Shown here: positions 9,861 through 19,130 of the stretch, in pieces
Position numbering within the stretch: the stretch's first letter is position 1
Layout of the letters: each line of letters begins with the position of its first letter
Assembly (NCBI RefSeq): GCF_036556685.1
Contig: NZ_CP140614.1
Location: 2,170,001-2,234,000 of the forward strand
Length of the DNA: 64,000 bases
Origin: Sulfurospirillum sp. 1612
Lineage (GTDB): Bacteria > Campylobacterota > Campylobacteria > Campylobacterales > Sulfurospirillaceae
Reading direction: 5' to 3'
The notes under the pieces: model-generated
Told to the model about the DNA's origin: nothing
The model's database searches: none
The model's input: the letters and a program-made list of their open reading frames with translations, nothing else
Position numbers and translations under genes: made by a program

Positions 9861-10784
9861 TTACGCTCCTACTATATATAAAATGAGTGATACAAATGAT
9901 ACGCCAAGTGCGGCTAAAGCATTAGATCGCATACTGGTTAACAATTTGTATCGTGGTCCAAAGTTATCAATGAAAACAGCAGCAACATAAAAGATACCCG
10001 CTTCTATGATAAATACGACCAAAGCTAAAATAGGATTTGAAAAATTCCATGGTTCGAAAATACTCAAAAACATACTGATCATGGCAAATTGTTTCAATAT
10101 AAAACCCGCATGTGCGATGCCAAAATCTGAACCGGAATATTCGCCTAAAACCCCTTCTTGAAGCTCTTGTTCTGCTTCTGCCAAGTCATATGGATTTCTA
10201 CCGCTCTCTACGTACATCGCCCATAGAAATGAGATGGATGCTACCGCAAATGCTGGGATGTGATATCCAATGACGCCACTTCGTACCATTTCTTGAATCG
10301 AAGCCAAATTGCTGGTTTGTGCCAACAACATGACCACCAACAAACTGGTTATCATAACCGGCTCTACAAAAACCGCCAACATTTGTTCGCGACTACCACC
10401 AACCCCAGCAAATGGGTTACCTGAATCAATGGATGCCGCACCAAAGATGAAGCGAAACATCGCACTAAGATAAACAATAATAAAAATATCAGAACAAGAA
10501 CCTGCTAAAGTATTGGGTCCATACATAATTGGCATCACTGCCAATAATGCCGCGCCGGTACCAAACATAATGTAAGCACCATAACGGAATACCCAGTGTG
10601 AACACGCAGGCAAGGTTCTACTTCTTGTAAACAATTTAAAAATATCTCGATAGGTTTGAAAAAAATCAGGCGGTCCCTTACGCGCTTGTAATCGCGCGCG
10701 TAACACTCTAGCAACACCATCAAACAAAGGAGCTATTGCTGCAATTGCGACAACTTGAAAAATCATCCAAAATAAACTAATCAT
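9861..10784 (-). CDS. hyfC: Hydrogenase membrane anchor subunit (HycD/HyfC, NuoH-like)
   Basis: A 307-residue membrane protein that links the soluble hydrogenase arm to the antiporter-like subunits. NuoH-type features are the N-terminal loop RVLRARLQARKGPPDFFQTYRD and the acidic loop NPYDLAEAEQELQEGVLGEYSG. AAGGAGGCG precedes the start. It sits between hyfB and hyfE in the usual order. Confidence 0.94.
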   Translation of the reverse strand: MISLFWMIFQVVAIAAIAPLFDGVARVLRARLQARKGPPDFFQTYRDIFKLFTRSRTLPACSHWVFRYGAYIMFGTGAALLAVMPIMYGPNTLAGSCSDIFIIVYLSAMFRFIFGAASIDSGNPFAGVGGSREQMLAVFVEPVMITSLLVVMLLAQTSNLASIQEMVRSGVIGYHIPAFAVASISFLWAMYVESGRNPYDLAEAEQELQEGVLGEYSGSDFGIAHAGFILKQFAMISMFLSIFEPWNFSNPILALVVFIIEAGIFYVAAVFIDNFGPRYKLLTSMRSNALAALGVSFVSLILYIVGA

Positions 10785-10796
10785 AATCTCGCCTCC

Positions 10797-12764
10797 TTAT
10801 ATCATTTGGCTAATGCCGATAAATGCACACAGCGCAATCAGCGTATACGTACAATACATGGAAGTACTACCATTTTGCATTGCCCCGATTTTTTTGGTTA
10901 TATAGGCTATGGCATTAATCACCGGTGCATAAAACAAACCCCACCAAATATCATTAGGATGATCATTATAAATCACCGGTTTAAAATATCCTTGAGAGAT
11001 TACTTTTGGCTTACTTCTGAATAACCATTCCATTAAGCGACGAAGATCACCGGTAAAAGGTCCCGCTACCATTTGCATGCGGCTACTGTATTTAAATCCA
11101 CACGCCCAAGGATCCGTTTCTCTTGGTACGGTTTTATTCTTACCAAAGATGGCAACGATAATAAAAGGTAAAATCATAGCGCCGGTGATAACTAGAGTCA
11201 CGATAGGTAAAGAAATCGTAGAACCAATTGGTGATGCGATATACAAGCTACCAGGAGCTACTTCATACAATCCGTGAGTAAAAGAGGTAACAACACCGAC
11301 AATCTTAGCGGCAATCACATTAGCACCGATTCCAAAAACAAAACAACCCGCGACCAATAACATCATTCCAATTACCATCGTCAACGGTGATTCTTTTGCT
11401 TTGTCAAATATTTTCATATCTCTTGGAGTTCCTGCAAAAATAACTGCATATAATTTTAAGTGAATGACAACCAAGACACCCGTCAAGGCAAGTGCAACCA
11501 CAGCCATTGAAAAAACACCCCGCTCAAGGATACTATTGCCAAGTGCGCCTTGCATCATGCCTTGATACGTAAACCATTCACTGACAAATCCATTCAACGG
11601 TGGCAGTGCTGCAATCCCCATGACACCCACAAACATACCCACAGCGGTAAATGGCATTTTCTTAGCCAAACCACCGAGGACTTCGATTTGTTTGGTGCCG
11701 GTTGCAAATAACACGCTTCCCGCACATAAAAATAATAAACCTTTGAAAATTGCGTGGTTCACAGTATGGTATAAACCACCCAAGAAGCCGATTGTCGCAA
11801 GTGCTGGAGAGTGAATAGCCAGACCATAAATCCCTGTACCCACACCTAATAAAATAATGCCGATGTTTTCGACTGAGTGATACGCCAACAATGCTTTGTA
11901 ATCGTGTTGGATCAAGGCATAAAGCACGCCAAGTAATGAGGAGAGTGCACCAACCACAACGATAAGGATTCCCCACCAAGGCATGAGAGGCAACCATAAA
12001 GAGAATTTGATAATCGCAAAGATTGCCACTTTAATCATGACACCACTCATGAGAGCAGATACATTAGTCGGTGCTGCTGGGTGTGCTTGTGGAAGCCACA
12101 CATGAAAAGGAAACATTCCCGCTTTTGAACCAAATCCAATAAACGCTAATATAAAAGCCAAACTAGCAAGCCCCGGGCTCAAAGTAACCGATGCAAAAGA
12201 GCTAAATTGAATTGACCCGGAGGCATGTGCCAATATCAAGAAAGCAGCAATGATACACATCGCACCGAGTTCTGCAATTCCTAGATATAGCATAATTGCT
12301 TTTAGTGACGCTTTTGAATCATTAAAAGCAATCAAGAAGGCAGATGCAATCGTCATACTCTCCCAAAAAATCATAAACCAAAACACATCAGAGGCACTCA
12401 ATACCAACATCATTGAAACGATAAAGATATTAAATAACGCAGCCATCACGCCCAAATTTCCTCTCTCTTCATATTCAACACAGTACGAAATCGCATAAAT
12501 CGATGACGCCAATGAAATCAATGAAATAACAAATGAGAAAAAATTTCCCAATGGATGCAATGTGAGACTTGGTTCATAAATGAGCCCAGACCACAATGTC
12601 ACGACCTCAGTCGCTCCTAAATGTGCTGCAAAATAATATACCCCATAAGCCGAAGCGATAGCGGATATCCCAAATCCGACTTTCGCGGCCAATCGACCTT
12701 GCTTGTACATCAACAATGACACAACGCAGCCGATGAGGTATAGCATATAAACTTGTACCATCAT
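10797..12764 (-). CDS. hyfB: Hydrogenase antiporter-like membrane subunit (HyfB/HycC, NuoL-like)
   Basis: A protein of 655 residues with about 16 membrane helices. The proton-translocation core contains FGSKAGMFPFHVWLPQAHPAAP and LIQHDYKALLAYHSVENIG, with the conserved Lys and His of the antiporter family. The C terminus (PWACGFKYSSRMQM, then a lateral stretch with GPFTGDLRRLMEW) is the part characteristic of HycC/HyfB. AAAGGAG precedes tandem ATG codons. It is expected to couple hydrogen evolution to ion movement. Confidence 0.94.
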   Translation of the reverse strand: MMVQVYMLYLIGCVVSLLMYKQGRLAAKVGFGISAIASAYGVYYFAAHLGATEVVTLWSGLIYEPSLTLHPLGNFFSFVISLISLASSIYAISYCVEYEERGNLGVMAALFNIFIVSMMLVLSASDVFWFMIFWESMTIASAFLIAFNDSKASLKAIMLYLGIAELGAMCIIAAFLILAHASGSIQFSSFASVTLSPGLASLAFILAFIGFGSKAGMFPFHVWLPQAHPAAPTNVSALMSGVMIKVAIFAIIKFSLWLPLMPWWGILIVVVGALSSLLGVLYALIQHDYKALLAYHSVENIGIILLGVGTGIYGLAIHSPALATIGFLGGLYHTVNHAIFKGLLFLCAGSVLFATGTKQIEVLGGLAKKMPFTAVGMFVGVMGIAALPPLNGFVSEWFTYQGMMQGALGNSILERGVFSMAVVALALTGVLVVIHLKLYAVIFAGTPRDMKIFDKAKESPLTMVIGMMLLVAGCFVFGIGANVIAAKIVGVVTSFTHGLYEVAPGSLYIASPIGSTISLPIVTLVITGAMILPFIIVAIFGKNKTVPRETDPWACGFKYSSRMQMVAGPFTGDLRRLMEWLFRSKPKVISQGYFKPVIYNDHPNDIWWGLFYAPVINAIAYITKKIGAMQNGSTSMYCTYTLIALCAFIGISQMI

Positions 12765-12779
12765 AACTCCTTTTTTACA

Positions 12780-13352
12780 TTACACATGGTGTCTCTTTGT
12801 TGTTTCAACAAAGGACGCGACGGTATTTTTTGCTTTTGCTTCGATGGTCGCTTGCGAATCAATAAACATCAATGCACCAGTAGGACATACAGCAACACAA
12901 GCAGGTCCATCTTCTCTTCCATTACACAAATCACACTTGACTGCGATACTTTTCGCACCAATTTCAGATTCTGTGGCGAGATTATAGTTGGGTTCCATAT
13001 TGTAATTTACAGAAGGCATCTTTTCAGCTTCTGCTCGGATGGCACCAAATGGACACGCAATGGTACACATCTTACAACCAATACAAAGGTCTTCATAGAC
13101 CTCAATATAGTTGTTTTTACCAAATCGCAAAGCGCCTACGGGACACACATTGGCACAAGGGGCATCGTCACATTGACGGCATTGATTTGGCATCGTACCC
13201 CCATCTACTCTCGATACAACAAGACGCGGAGTTGCAAGTTTTCCTCTCTCATAGGCTGACTCATAACAAGCAGCCATACAAGTAGCACATCCAATACAAG
13301 TCTCTGGATTTGCTATCACAAATTTATTAGTACTAGCACCTAGTTGCATCAT
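12780..13352 (-). CDS. hyfA: Electron-transfer ferredoxin subunit (HycB/HyfA), four [4Fe-4S] motifs
   Basis: A 190-residue polyferredoxin that should pass electrons from the formate dehydrogenase to the hydrogenase. Motifs in order: CIGCATCMAACYE, CRQCDDAPCANVCPVGAL, CIGCKMCTIACPFGAI, and CDLCNGREDGPACVAVCPTGAL. Its ATG overlaps the stop of the preceding formate dehydrogenase (TAATG) and is served by AAGGAG inside that gene, so the two proteins are made together. This coupling identifies the upstream FDH as the main partner of the hydrogenase. Confidence 0.92.
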   Translation of the reverse strand: MMQLGASTNKFVIANPETCIGCATCMAACYESAYERGKLATPRLVVSRVDGGTMPNQCRQCDDAPCANVCPVGALRFGKNNYIEVYEDLCIGCKMCTIACPFGAIRAEAEKMPSVNYNMEPNYNLATESEIGAKSIAVKCDLCNGREDGPACVAVCPTGALMFIDSQATIEAKAKNTVASFVETTKRHHV

Positions 13353-15589
13353 TATCTCCTTTTCGCATAATTTTGTTGTGATGGATGCATCAATTCATCC
13401 GCTTTAATTCTGAAAGAGATAAATTCTTCTTCACTTAATCGTCGGATGCCAGCAATCGTCATTTTTAGAGGACTCATACCCGATAATGGATCTCTATCAT
13501 CTGGGTTAGCCAATTCATTTCCATCGGCTTCGGCATAATGAAATGTTGTAAAAATAGTCCCATGTCGAAGGTCTGGATTGACCAATACTTTTGCTGCGAT
13601 CTTGCCTCTTTTATTCTCAACCAAAGCATAACAGTTGTCTTCGAGGTTTTTATCATGAGCGATATCTTCACTCACTTCAATCACTGGTCCCATAATCCCT
13701 GCACCCATCTCCAATGCGCGACATTCTCGTGTCATCGTGCCGGTATGATAATGATAAACTTTTCTTCCGGTTGTAAACATACACGGATATTCTTCATTCA
13801 CACGCTCACTCACAGCTCCGGAACCCACAGGATAATCATCAGGAATATTCAAGGTTTCTCGTAACTCTTTTTCAAGTCGTGCTCTTTGTGTTTTGTCTTC
13901 TGTATAAATAACCGGTGCTAATCTGAATTTTCCATCCGGCAACATCGATTTGTTGTCGCTGTATAAATCAGGAGTACCGGGATGGTCTTCAGTCGGACAA
14001 GGCCACGTCACACCATTTTCTTTTTCAAGTCTGGCATAAGATATTCCGCCATAAAATGGAGGATGGACTTTTCTAACTTCATTCCAAATCTCTTCTACTC
14101 TCAAATAATCAAATCCCTTAAGCCCGATTCTATTGGCGATATTTGCAATCACTTTCCAATCTGCTTCCAAACCAGCGGCTGGTGCGACTGCTTTTCTGAC
14201 AAGCTGAACTCTTCTTGCGGTATTAATAAACGTACCATCTCGCTCACCCCAACTCGCAGCCGGTAATACGACATCTGCTCTTTGCGCTGTTTCTGTGAGG
14301 AAAATGTCTTGTACGATAAAGGTATCAAGATAATCAATCGCATGGACAAAGTGTTCAGTCCATGGATCACTCATCACAGGATTTTCTCCAAAAACATAGA
14401 GAAGCTTGACATCACCCTCTTCGATTCTATGTGGGATTTCCGTCAATTGATAACCAACTTTATCACTGATTTCATAACCCCAGATCTCTTTGATGTGTGC
14501 ACGAACATTCGCATCTGTCACAGGACCATTTGGAACGATATTTGGCAAGGCCGCCATATCACAAGAACCTTGTACGTTGTTTTGTCCTCTTAGTGGATTG
14601 ACACCCGCACCTTTTTTACCAAGATTTCCTGTAAGAACTGCAAGATTTGCAGCGGAGTAAATGTTAGATGTACCATCTGTGAATTGTGTCATACCCATGG
14701 TATAACAAAACGCAGCGGCACCGGCTTTGGCATACATTTCCGCAACTTCTACCACGGTACTTGCCAAAATCCCTGTTTCTTTTTCAACACGCTGTGGTGT
14801 AAAATCTTTAACAGCATATTTTAGATATTCAAAACCAACACTGTATTTTTCTACAAATTCTTTGTCATATAAATCATTTTCAATAATATGATTCATCATG
14901 GCATTTAAAAAAGGAATATTGTAGCCAGTAGGTATTTGAACGTAGATATCTGCTTTTTTAGCCATATCTGTTTTTTTAGGATCGATTACGATCATTTTCG
15001 CACCGCGCTCAACACCGCGCAACATTTGCATGGCGATGATAGGGTGACATTCACTTGTATTTGTTCCCATCAAAAACAATACATCACTATCGGTTGCAAA
15101 TTCTGTAAAATCGTTTGTCATGGTGCCATTTCCCAATGTTTTAGCCAAACCGGCTACTGTAGGACCATGTCAGAGACGAGCGCAGTGATCTATATTGTTT
15201 GTACCTAATACTCTAAAGAGTTTTTGAAAGACATAATTATCTTCGTTTGTGCAACGAGCTGAAGAAAAACCCGCAATGCTATTTGCACCATTGACTTCGA
15301 CTGTTGTTTTCATGCGTGAGGCTACAAAATCATAGGCCTCATCAAAACTCACTTCAACCAAATCGCCGTCTTTTGAAAAAACGCCGTCTTTTTTCCGGAT
15401 GAGAGGTTTTGTGATTCTTCTTGGAGAATTTATAAATTCCCAGCCAAATAAACCTTTCAAGCACAATTCACCATCATTAACATGGTGCCCTTTTGTTGGT
15501 TCTGCTTTGACGATTTTTCCATCATCAACAAACAGATCAATATTGCAGCCGGTGCCACAATAAGGACAGGTTGTTTGAAACTTTTCCAT
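13352..15589 (-). CDS. fdhF: Formate dehydrogenase, selenocysteine-containing (FDH-H type), copy 2, hydrogenlyase partner
   Basis: First gene of the hydrogenlyase operon. A frame of about 745 residues is interrupted only by TGA at 15170-15172 in the context HCARL-Sec-HGPTVAGLA (Sec140); taken as a stop, the TGA splits it into 15170-15589 and 13352-15148. N-terminal cluster ligands are Cys8, Cys11, Cys15 and Cys43. No export signal is present. It differs from copy 1 at many positions, so the two are old paralogues and not a recent duplication. It oxidises formate and hands electrons to the overlapping polyferredoxin. Upstream lies the intergenic repeat at 15.7 kb and the divergent Crp/Fnr gene. 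Confidence 0.94.
15142..15156 (-). promoter_or_regulatory. SECIS-type hairpin of fdhF copy 2
   Basis: The minus strand reads TAGCC-GGTTT-GGCTA starting 13 bases after the TGA. The stem is identical to that of fdhF copy 1 and the loop again contains GGU. Confidence 0.8.
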
Positions 15590-15707
15590 CTTTTCCCTTT
15601 CGGTGGTTTTTAAAATCAGAAAGCATAAAAGGCCTAAAATAAGGGATTAGCCTCAGATACTTTATAGAATTTAAGTGGAATATTATCAGATAAAGTTATT
15701 TGTGTCT

Positions 15708-15753
15708 GTCGCAAAACTGACATGTCGCAAATCTGACATGTCAGTTTTGCGAC
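15708..15753. promoter_or_regulatory. Three-copy operator: two direct and one inverted 16-mer forming a 46-bp perfect palindrome
   Basis: The unit GTCGCAAAACTGACAT occurs at 15708-15723, again with one change (A to T) at 15724-15739, and inverted at 15738-15753. As a result positions 15708-15726 and 15735-15753 are exact 19-bp inverted repeats around eight bases. It lies about midway between the fdhF-2 start (15589) and the Crp/Fnr gene start (15885), so it could serve both promoters. Binding by the adjacent Crp/Fnr protein is inferred. Confidence 0.75.
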
Positions 15754-15809
15754 GAATTATAATTCAGAAAAAAGTGACATTTTTTATCTCAATTTTTTCA
15801 CATTTGTGC

Positions 15810-15821
15810 TGATTTAAATCA
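15810..15821 (+). promoter_or_regulatory. FNR-box-like palindrome upstream of the Crp/Fnr gene
   Basis: TGATTTAAATCA is a perfect 12-bp palindrome matching the inner part of the FNR consensus (TTGAT-N4-ATCAA). It is 64-75 bp upstream of the regulator start. It could be a site for this protein itself or for another FNR-type regulator. Confidence 0.4.
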
Positions 15822-15884
15822 CTGATTTATGATATTGTTTAAGAAAAATAGATATAATAGATAGATACTAATAGAAGGCACAAT

Positions 15885-16529
15885 ATGATATCAAGTAGAA
15901 TTCGAATAGACTCTGTCAATCTTTCCGCTGTTCTTTCAGAAGCTGAGTTTAAATCGATTCCTGTTAAAAAATTTAGAAAAGATAATATTATTTATGATGA
16001 TGGAACGCTTACATTATATGTATTTAAAAGCGGTAGAGCAAAAGCGATTATTTATGAAGGCGATGAAGCATTTATTTTATACTATCTTACCACCAACAAT
16101 ATTATTATTCCAGAAGACTCTTGCGCTATTGAATTTACAGAAGATAGTGAGGTTTTTGTCATTGATGCTAATAAATTTTCTCATTTTTTTGAAAATAGCG
16201 CATTTGCCACTGCTGTCATCAACTCCTTAAAACAACGTGCTGTCATGGAGCGTAGAATTATCAAAAATCTCGCTTTCAAAAGTTGCAAAAATAGATTGGC
16301 CGCTTTTTTACTCGAGATTACGCTCTCACAAAACGGTGCCATAGAAAATGAGATGACCATTACGATGGACCTCTCTATCAAGGAATTATCTGCATTTATT
16401 GGCTCAAAACGCCAAACTGTTTCGACACTCTTTAATACCCTGATTCGAGATAAAATCCTCATTCGAGGTGAGGACAATCAATACATCGTCAACAAAGTTG
16501 AAAAACTCTACAAATGGAAAGTCAGCTAA
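15885..16529 (+). CDS. Crp/Fnr-family transcription regulator divergent from the hydrogenlyase operon
   Basis: A 214-residue protein with an N-terminal cyclic-nucleotide-binding-like beta domain (about 1-115), a dimer helix (INSLKQRAVMERRIIKNLAF) and a C-terminal winged helix with ELSAFIGSKRQTVSTLFNTLIRDKIL. It has no cysteine cluster at the N terminus like that of FNR (only two Cys are seen), so it is not an obvious oxygen-sensing iron-sulphur FNR; the ligand is unknown. AGAAGG precedes the ATG. E. coli uses the sigma-54 activator FhlA for its hydrogenlyase, so a Crp/Fnr protein here would be a different control scheme. The pairing rests on divergent placement and the shared operator region. 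Confidence 0.85.
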   Translation: MISSRIRIDSVNLSAVLSEAEFKSIPVKKFRKDNIIYDDGTLTLYVFKSGRAKAIIYEGDEAFILYYLTTNNIIIPEDSCAIEFTEDSEVFVIDANKFSHFFENSAFATAVINSLKQRAVMERRIIKNLAFKSCKNRLAAFLLEITLSQNGAIENEMTITMDLSIKELSAFIGSKRQTVSTLFNTLIRDKILIRGEDNQYIVNKVEKLYKWKVS

Positions 16530-16536
16530 GCCCTTC

Positions 16537-16737
16537 ATGATGGAAGAGAAAATCATCACCTGCCCATATTGCTGGGAATCAATTCACGTCTATCTTGAAC
16601 CGGATATTGGAGAAGAGAAGATTTGTATTATTGAAGATTGTTCTGTCTGTTGTCGACCGATTGAGCTCATATATGGTATAAAAAATGGCAATATAAAGCT
16701 TTATGATTATCATGAGATAGAAGGCAATCGCTTTTAG
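16537..16737 (+). CDS. CPXCG-motif cysteine-rich small protein
   Basis: A 66-residue protein beginning MMEEKIITCPYCWESIHVYL and continuing with IEDCSVCCRPIELIY. The paired CPYC and C-SVCC motifs with RPIEL match the CPXCG small protein family, likely a zinc-ribbon fold. It begins seven bases after the Crp/Fnr stop and is probably cotranscribed with it. No good ribosome site is visible, and ATG at 16540 is an alternative. Function unknown. Confidence 0.75.
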   Translation: MMEEKIITCPYCWESIHVYLEPDIGEEKICIIEDCSVCCRPIELIYGIKNGNIKLYDYHEIEGNRF

Positions 16738-16753
16738 CCATCCGCCTCATATC

Positions 16754-16830
16754 TGGAGCTGATGGCGGGACTTGAACCCGCGACCTCTTGATTACGAATC
16801 AAGTGCTCTAGCCAGCTGAGCTACATCAGC
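16754..16830 (-). tRNA. tRNA-Thr (anticodon CGT)
   Basis: The minus strand gives a full cloverleaf: acceptor GCTGATG paired with CATCAGC, a D arm with AGCTCAGCTGGCTAGAGC, an anticodon stem CTTGA/TCAAG with loop TTCGTAA, a T arm GCGGGTTCAAGTCCCGC, and an encoded CCA end. The anticodon CGT (plus-strand 16794-16796) reads ACG threonine codons. Confidence 0.95.
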
Positions 16831-16896
16831 AAATAAAGACCGCAATTATATCAAGGAATCTGTAATATTTTACTTATACAATCAGATTTTTAAAAC

Positions 16897-17607
16897 TTAT
16901 TTCAAAAAGGTTTCCACATCTGCTGCAATCTCATCAATCGCCTCACTTGCTTTTTTATAGAGTACCTTAGTATAAAGGCGGTCGTTTATAGCAGGACTCG
17001 GCTCTAGATTATTGAGGATTGAGATTTTGATGGTTGGATTTAAAAACATATCGGTATTAATGACATAGCCGCTTGTCCCAATCACAACCAACATTTCGCA
17101 ATCATCAAACGCTCGGTACAACAGTTGATAATTGGGAGCTGCTTCACCAAACATCACAATATAAGGACGCACTTTATCACTGCCGCAAATCGGGCATTTT
17201 CCACCAAAACTCTGAGCGGTTTTCTGATAACCCACATCATAAACCTCTTGGCATCGTTCGCACTCTAAATTGGTCAAAAATCCATGAAGATGCACGACCT
17301 CATCGGCTTTTAATCCCGCTTTTTCAAACAAATTATCGACATTTTGTGTGATCACAGCAATCTCTTTGGGATACTTTTTTTTAAGTTTGGCGATGATTGT
17401 ATGGGCATGATTTGGTTTTTTGTCTTTTAATTCGATTCTTCTTTGATCATAAAAATCTAACGTCTGAGCTCGATTACTCACCAAACATCCCACGGTGCAA
17501 ATATCCTCAACACGATATTTTTCCCATAACCCATCACTGTCTCGAAACGTACTGATACCAGATTCAGCACTCACACCAGCCCCCGTTAAAATGATGACTT
17601 TTGACAT
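16897..17607 (-). CDS. cobB: NAD-dependent protein deacylase (sirtuin, CobB class)
   Basis: A 236-residue sirtuin that removes acyl groups from lysines using NAD. Motifs: GAGVSAESGISTFRD for NAD binding, ITQNVDNLFEKAG, the catalytic HLHG, and a zinc site with CERCQ and CPICG. The FYDQRR segment contains the Tyr-x-x-Arg pair that in class III sirtuins (E. coli CobB, SIRT5) binds acidic acyl groups, so desuccinylase activity is plausible. AAGGAG precedes the start. It stands alone, divergent from the phosphatase gene. Confidence 0.93.
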   Translation of the reverse strand: MSKVIILTGAGVSAESGISTFRDSDGLWEKYRVEDICTVGCLVSNRAQTLDFYDQRRIELKDKKPNHAHTIIAKLKKKYPKEIAVITQNVDNLFEKAGLKADEVVHLHGFLTNLECERCQEVYDVGYQKTAQSFGGKCPICGSDKVRPYIVMFGEAAPNYQLLYRAFDDCEMLVVIGTSGYVINTDMFLNPTIKISILNNLEPSPAINDRLYTKVLYKKASEAIDEIAADVETFLK

Positions 17608-17758
17608 CTTTTGCTCCTTTTGATTTTCTCATCAAATAGAGGTTTATTGTATAGCAAATCGATTTATATTCAAATAAATAACTCCATTGCATCATAGTAT
17701 CATGATAAGAAGTTAATCATAACTTGGCTAAAATGACAAAAAACTTATAGGAAATTTT

Positions 17759-18529
17759 ATGTTACGCTCACTTCAACTTTTCGAAATCGCACAAACATGC
17801 AAAGACCTCTTTATTGAGGGATTTTATACCCAAAAAGATATTCAATACAAAGGAACGGTTGATTTAGTCACACAATATGACAAAGAAATCGAAAAAAAGC
17901 TGACTCAAAAATTACAAGAAGTCTTTCCCATGTATACGGTGGTTGGGGAAGAAAATACTCAAACCATCACCTATCCCAAGCGTGCCATCTATCTAGACCC
18001 GATTGATGGGACGACCAATTTCGTACATGGCATCCCCCATTGTGCCATCAGCATCGGAATGTGGGAAGATGGTCTACCCGTTGCCGCGCTTGTTTACAAT
18101 CCCATACTCGATGAGGCCTTTCGTGCCGATGTTGGAAAAGGCGCGTTTTTAGGAGAGAAACAACTTCACGTCTCCACCCAAACCCTACTCCAACAATCTC
18201 TCATCGCCACAGGATTTCCTTATACTAAAGTCAAAAAAGGGAAAGATTATCAATGGGTGATACAGTGCCTTAGTAATCTCTTGCCATTGTGTCGTGATAT
18301 TAGGCGCTTTGGTGCGGCTTCTTTGGATCTTTGTTATTTAGCCAAAGGGACTTTTGATGCGTATTATGAGTGCAATCTCAAGCCTTGGGATGTGAGTGCG
18401 GGAGTGCTCATCTTACAAGAAGCCGGCGGTCGGTTCACTAATGAAAAAGCCCAACCGTACCGCTTGTCAGATCACATCATCGTCGCGAGTAATGGCCACA
18501 TTCATGAGGCACTCTTAGCGCAACTTTGA
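17759..18529 (+). CDS. Inositol-monophosphatase-family phosphatase
   Basis: A 256-residue Mg-dependent phosphatase of the IMPase/SuhB group. The metal-binding signature is DPIDGTTNFVHGIP, with GEEN upstream and WDVSAGVLILQEAGG near the end. Substrates in this family include inositol phosphates, and in bacteria related phosphates; the true one cannot be told here. It ends one base before the convergent hydrolase gene. Confidence 0.88.
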   Translation: MLRSLQLFEIAQTCKDLFIEGFYTQKDIQYKGTVDLVTQYDKEIEKKLTQKLQEVFPMYTVVGEENTQTITYPKRAIYLDPIDGTTNFVHGIPHCAISIGMWEDGLPVAALVYNPILDEAFRADVGKGAFLGEKQLHVSTQTLLQQSLIATGFPYTKVKKGKDYQWVIQCLSNLLPLCRDIRRFGAASLDLCYLAKGTFDAYYECNLKPWDVSAGVLILQEAGGRFTNEKAQPYRLSDHIIVASNGHIHEALLAQL

Positions 18530-18530
18530 G

Positions 18531-19109
18531 TTAGGATAATGTTTCGATTATCTCTGCTGTCGTCCCGCGCTCGCCGATTCGAGGGAAAATGTACTGGACG
18601 CTGTGATTGTGTGCCTCAAGCACGCGATCACTCATCGCATCAAGAGCAAAAGTAAGGTTATAACCCAATTCACTCGCTGCGCGTGCGGTACCCTCCACAC
18701 CAATACTGGTTGAAATACCGCCTAAGACGATTCCGGTGATATTTTTCTCTTGTAATTTTCGGTGTAATGCAGTGTTATAAAAAGCATTCCATGTATTTTT
18801 GGTCACATAGATATCTTTGGGTTCTACCTCTAATACTGGAGAGATTTTCAAAAAGGCATCTTGCTTCACTTCGGTATCAAGTACTTGGCTCATATCTCCA
18901 GATACTTCGACGCGCACGCGTGTCCATGTAGCGCCAATGGGATTGACATTGACGATAACAATCGGCAATTTAGCGTGACGAAACGCGCGTATTAAACTAT
19001 TGGCATTGGCAAGCAGTTGATCGATAGGATGTGCTTTTTCTCCCGCGATAATGCCTTGCTGTAGGTCGATTAAAACCAACGCTGTCTTTTCATCGAGTTT
19101 ACTCATCAT
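18531..19109 (-). CDS. Isochorismatase-like hydrolase lacking the amidase cysteine
   Basis: A Rossmann-like alpha/beta hydrolase of about 192 residues in the isochorismatase superfamily. The catalytic Asp (LIDLQQGI) and Lys (VTKNTWNAF) are visible, but the position of the nucleophilic Cys reads GGISTSIGVEGTARAA, that is, Gly in place of Cys. True isochorismatases also lack the Cys, while nicotinamidase-type amidases need it, so amidase activity is unlikely. Several ATG codons occur at the start; 19109 has the best spacing from AAGGAG. Substrate unknown. Confidence 0.8.
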   Translation of the reverse strand: MMSKLDEKTALVLIDLQQGIIAGEKAHPIDQLLANANSLIRAFRHAKLPIVIVNVNPIGATWTRVRVEVSGDMSQVLDTEVKQDAFLKISPVLEVEPKDIYVTKNTWNAFYNTALHRKLQEKNITGIVLGGISTSIGVEGTARAASELGYNLTFALDAMSDRVLEAHNHSVQYIFPRIGERGTTAEIIETLS

Positions 19110-19130
19110 TATCATACTCCTTTATTCACT

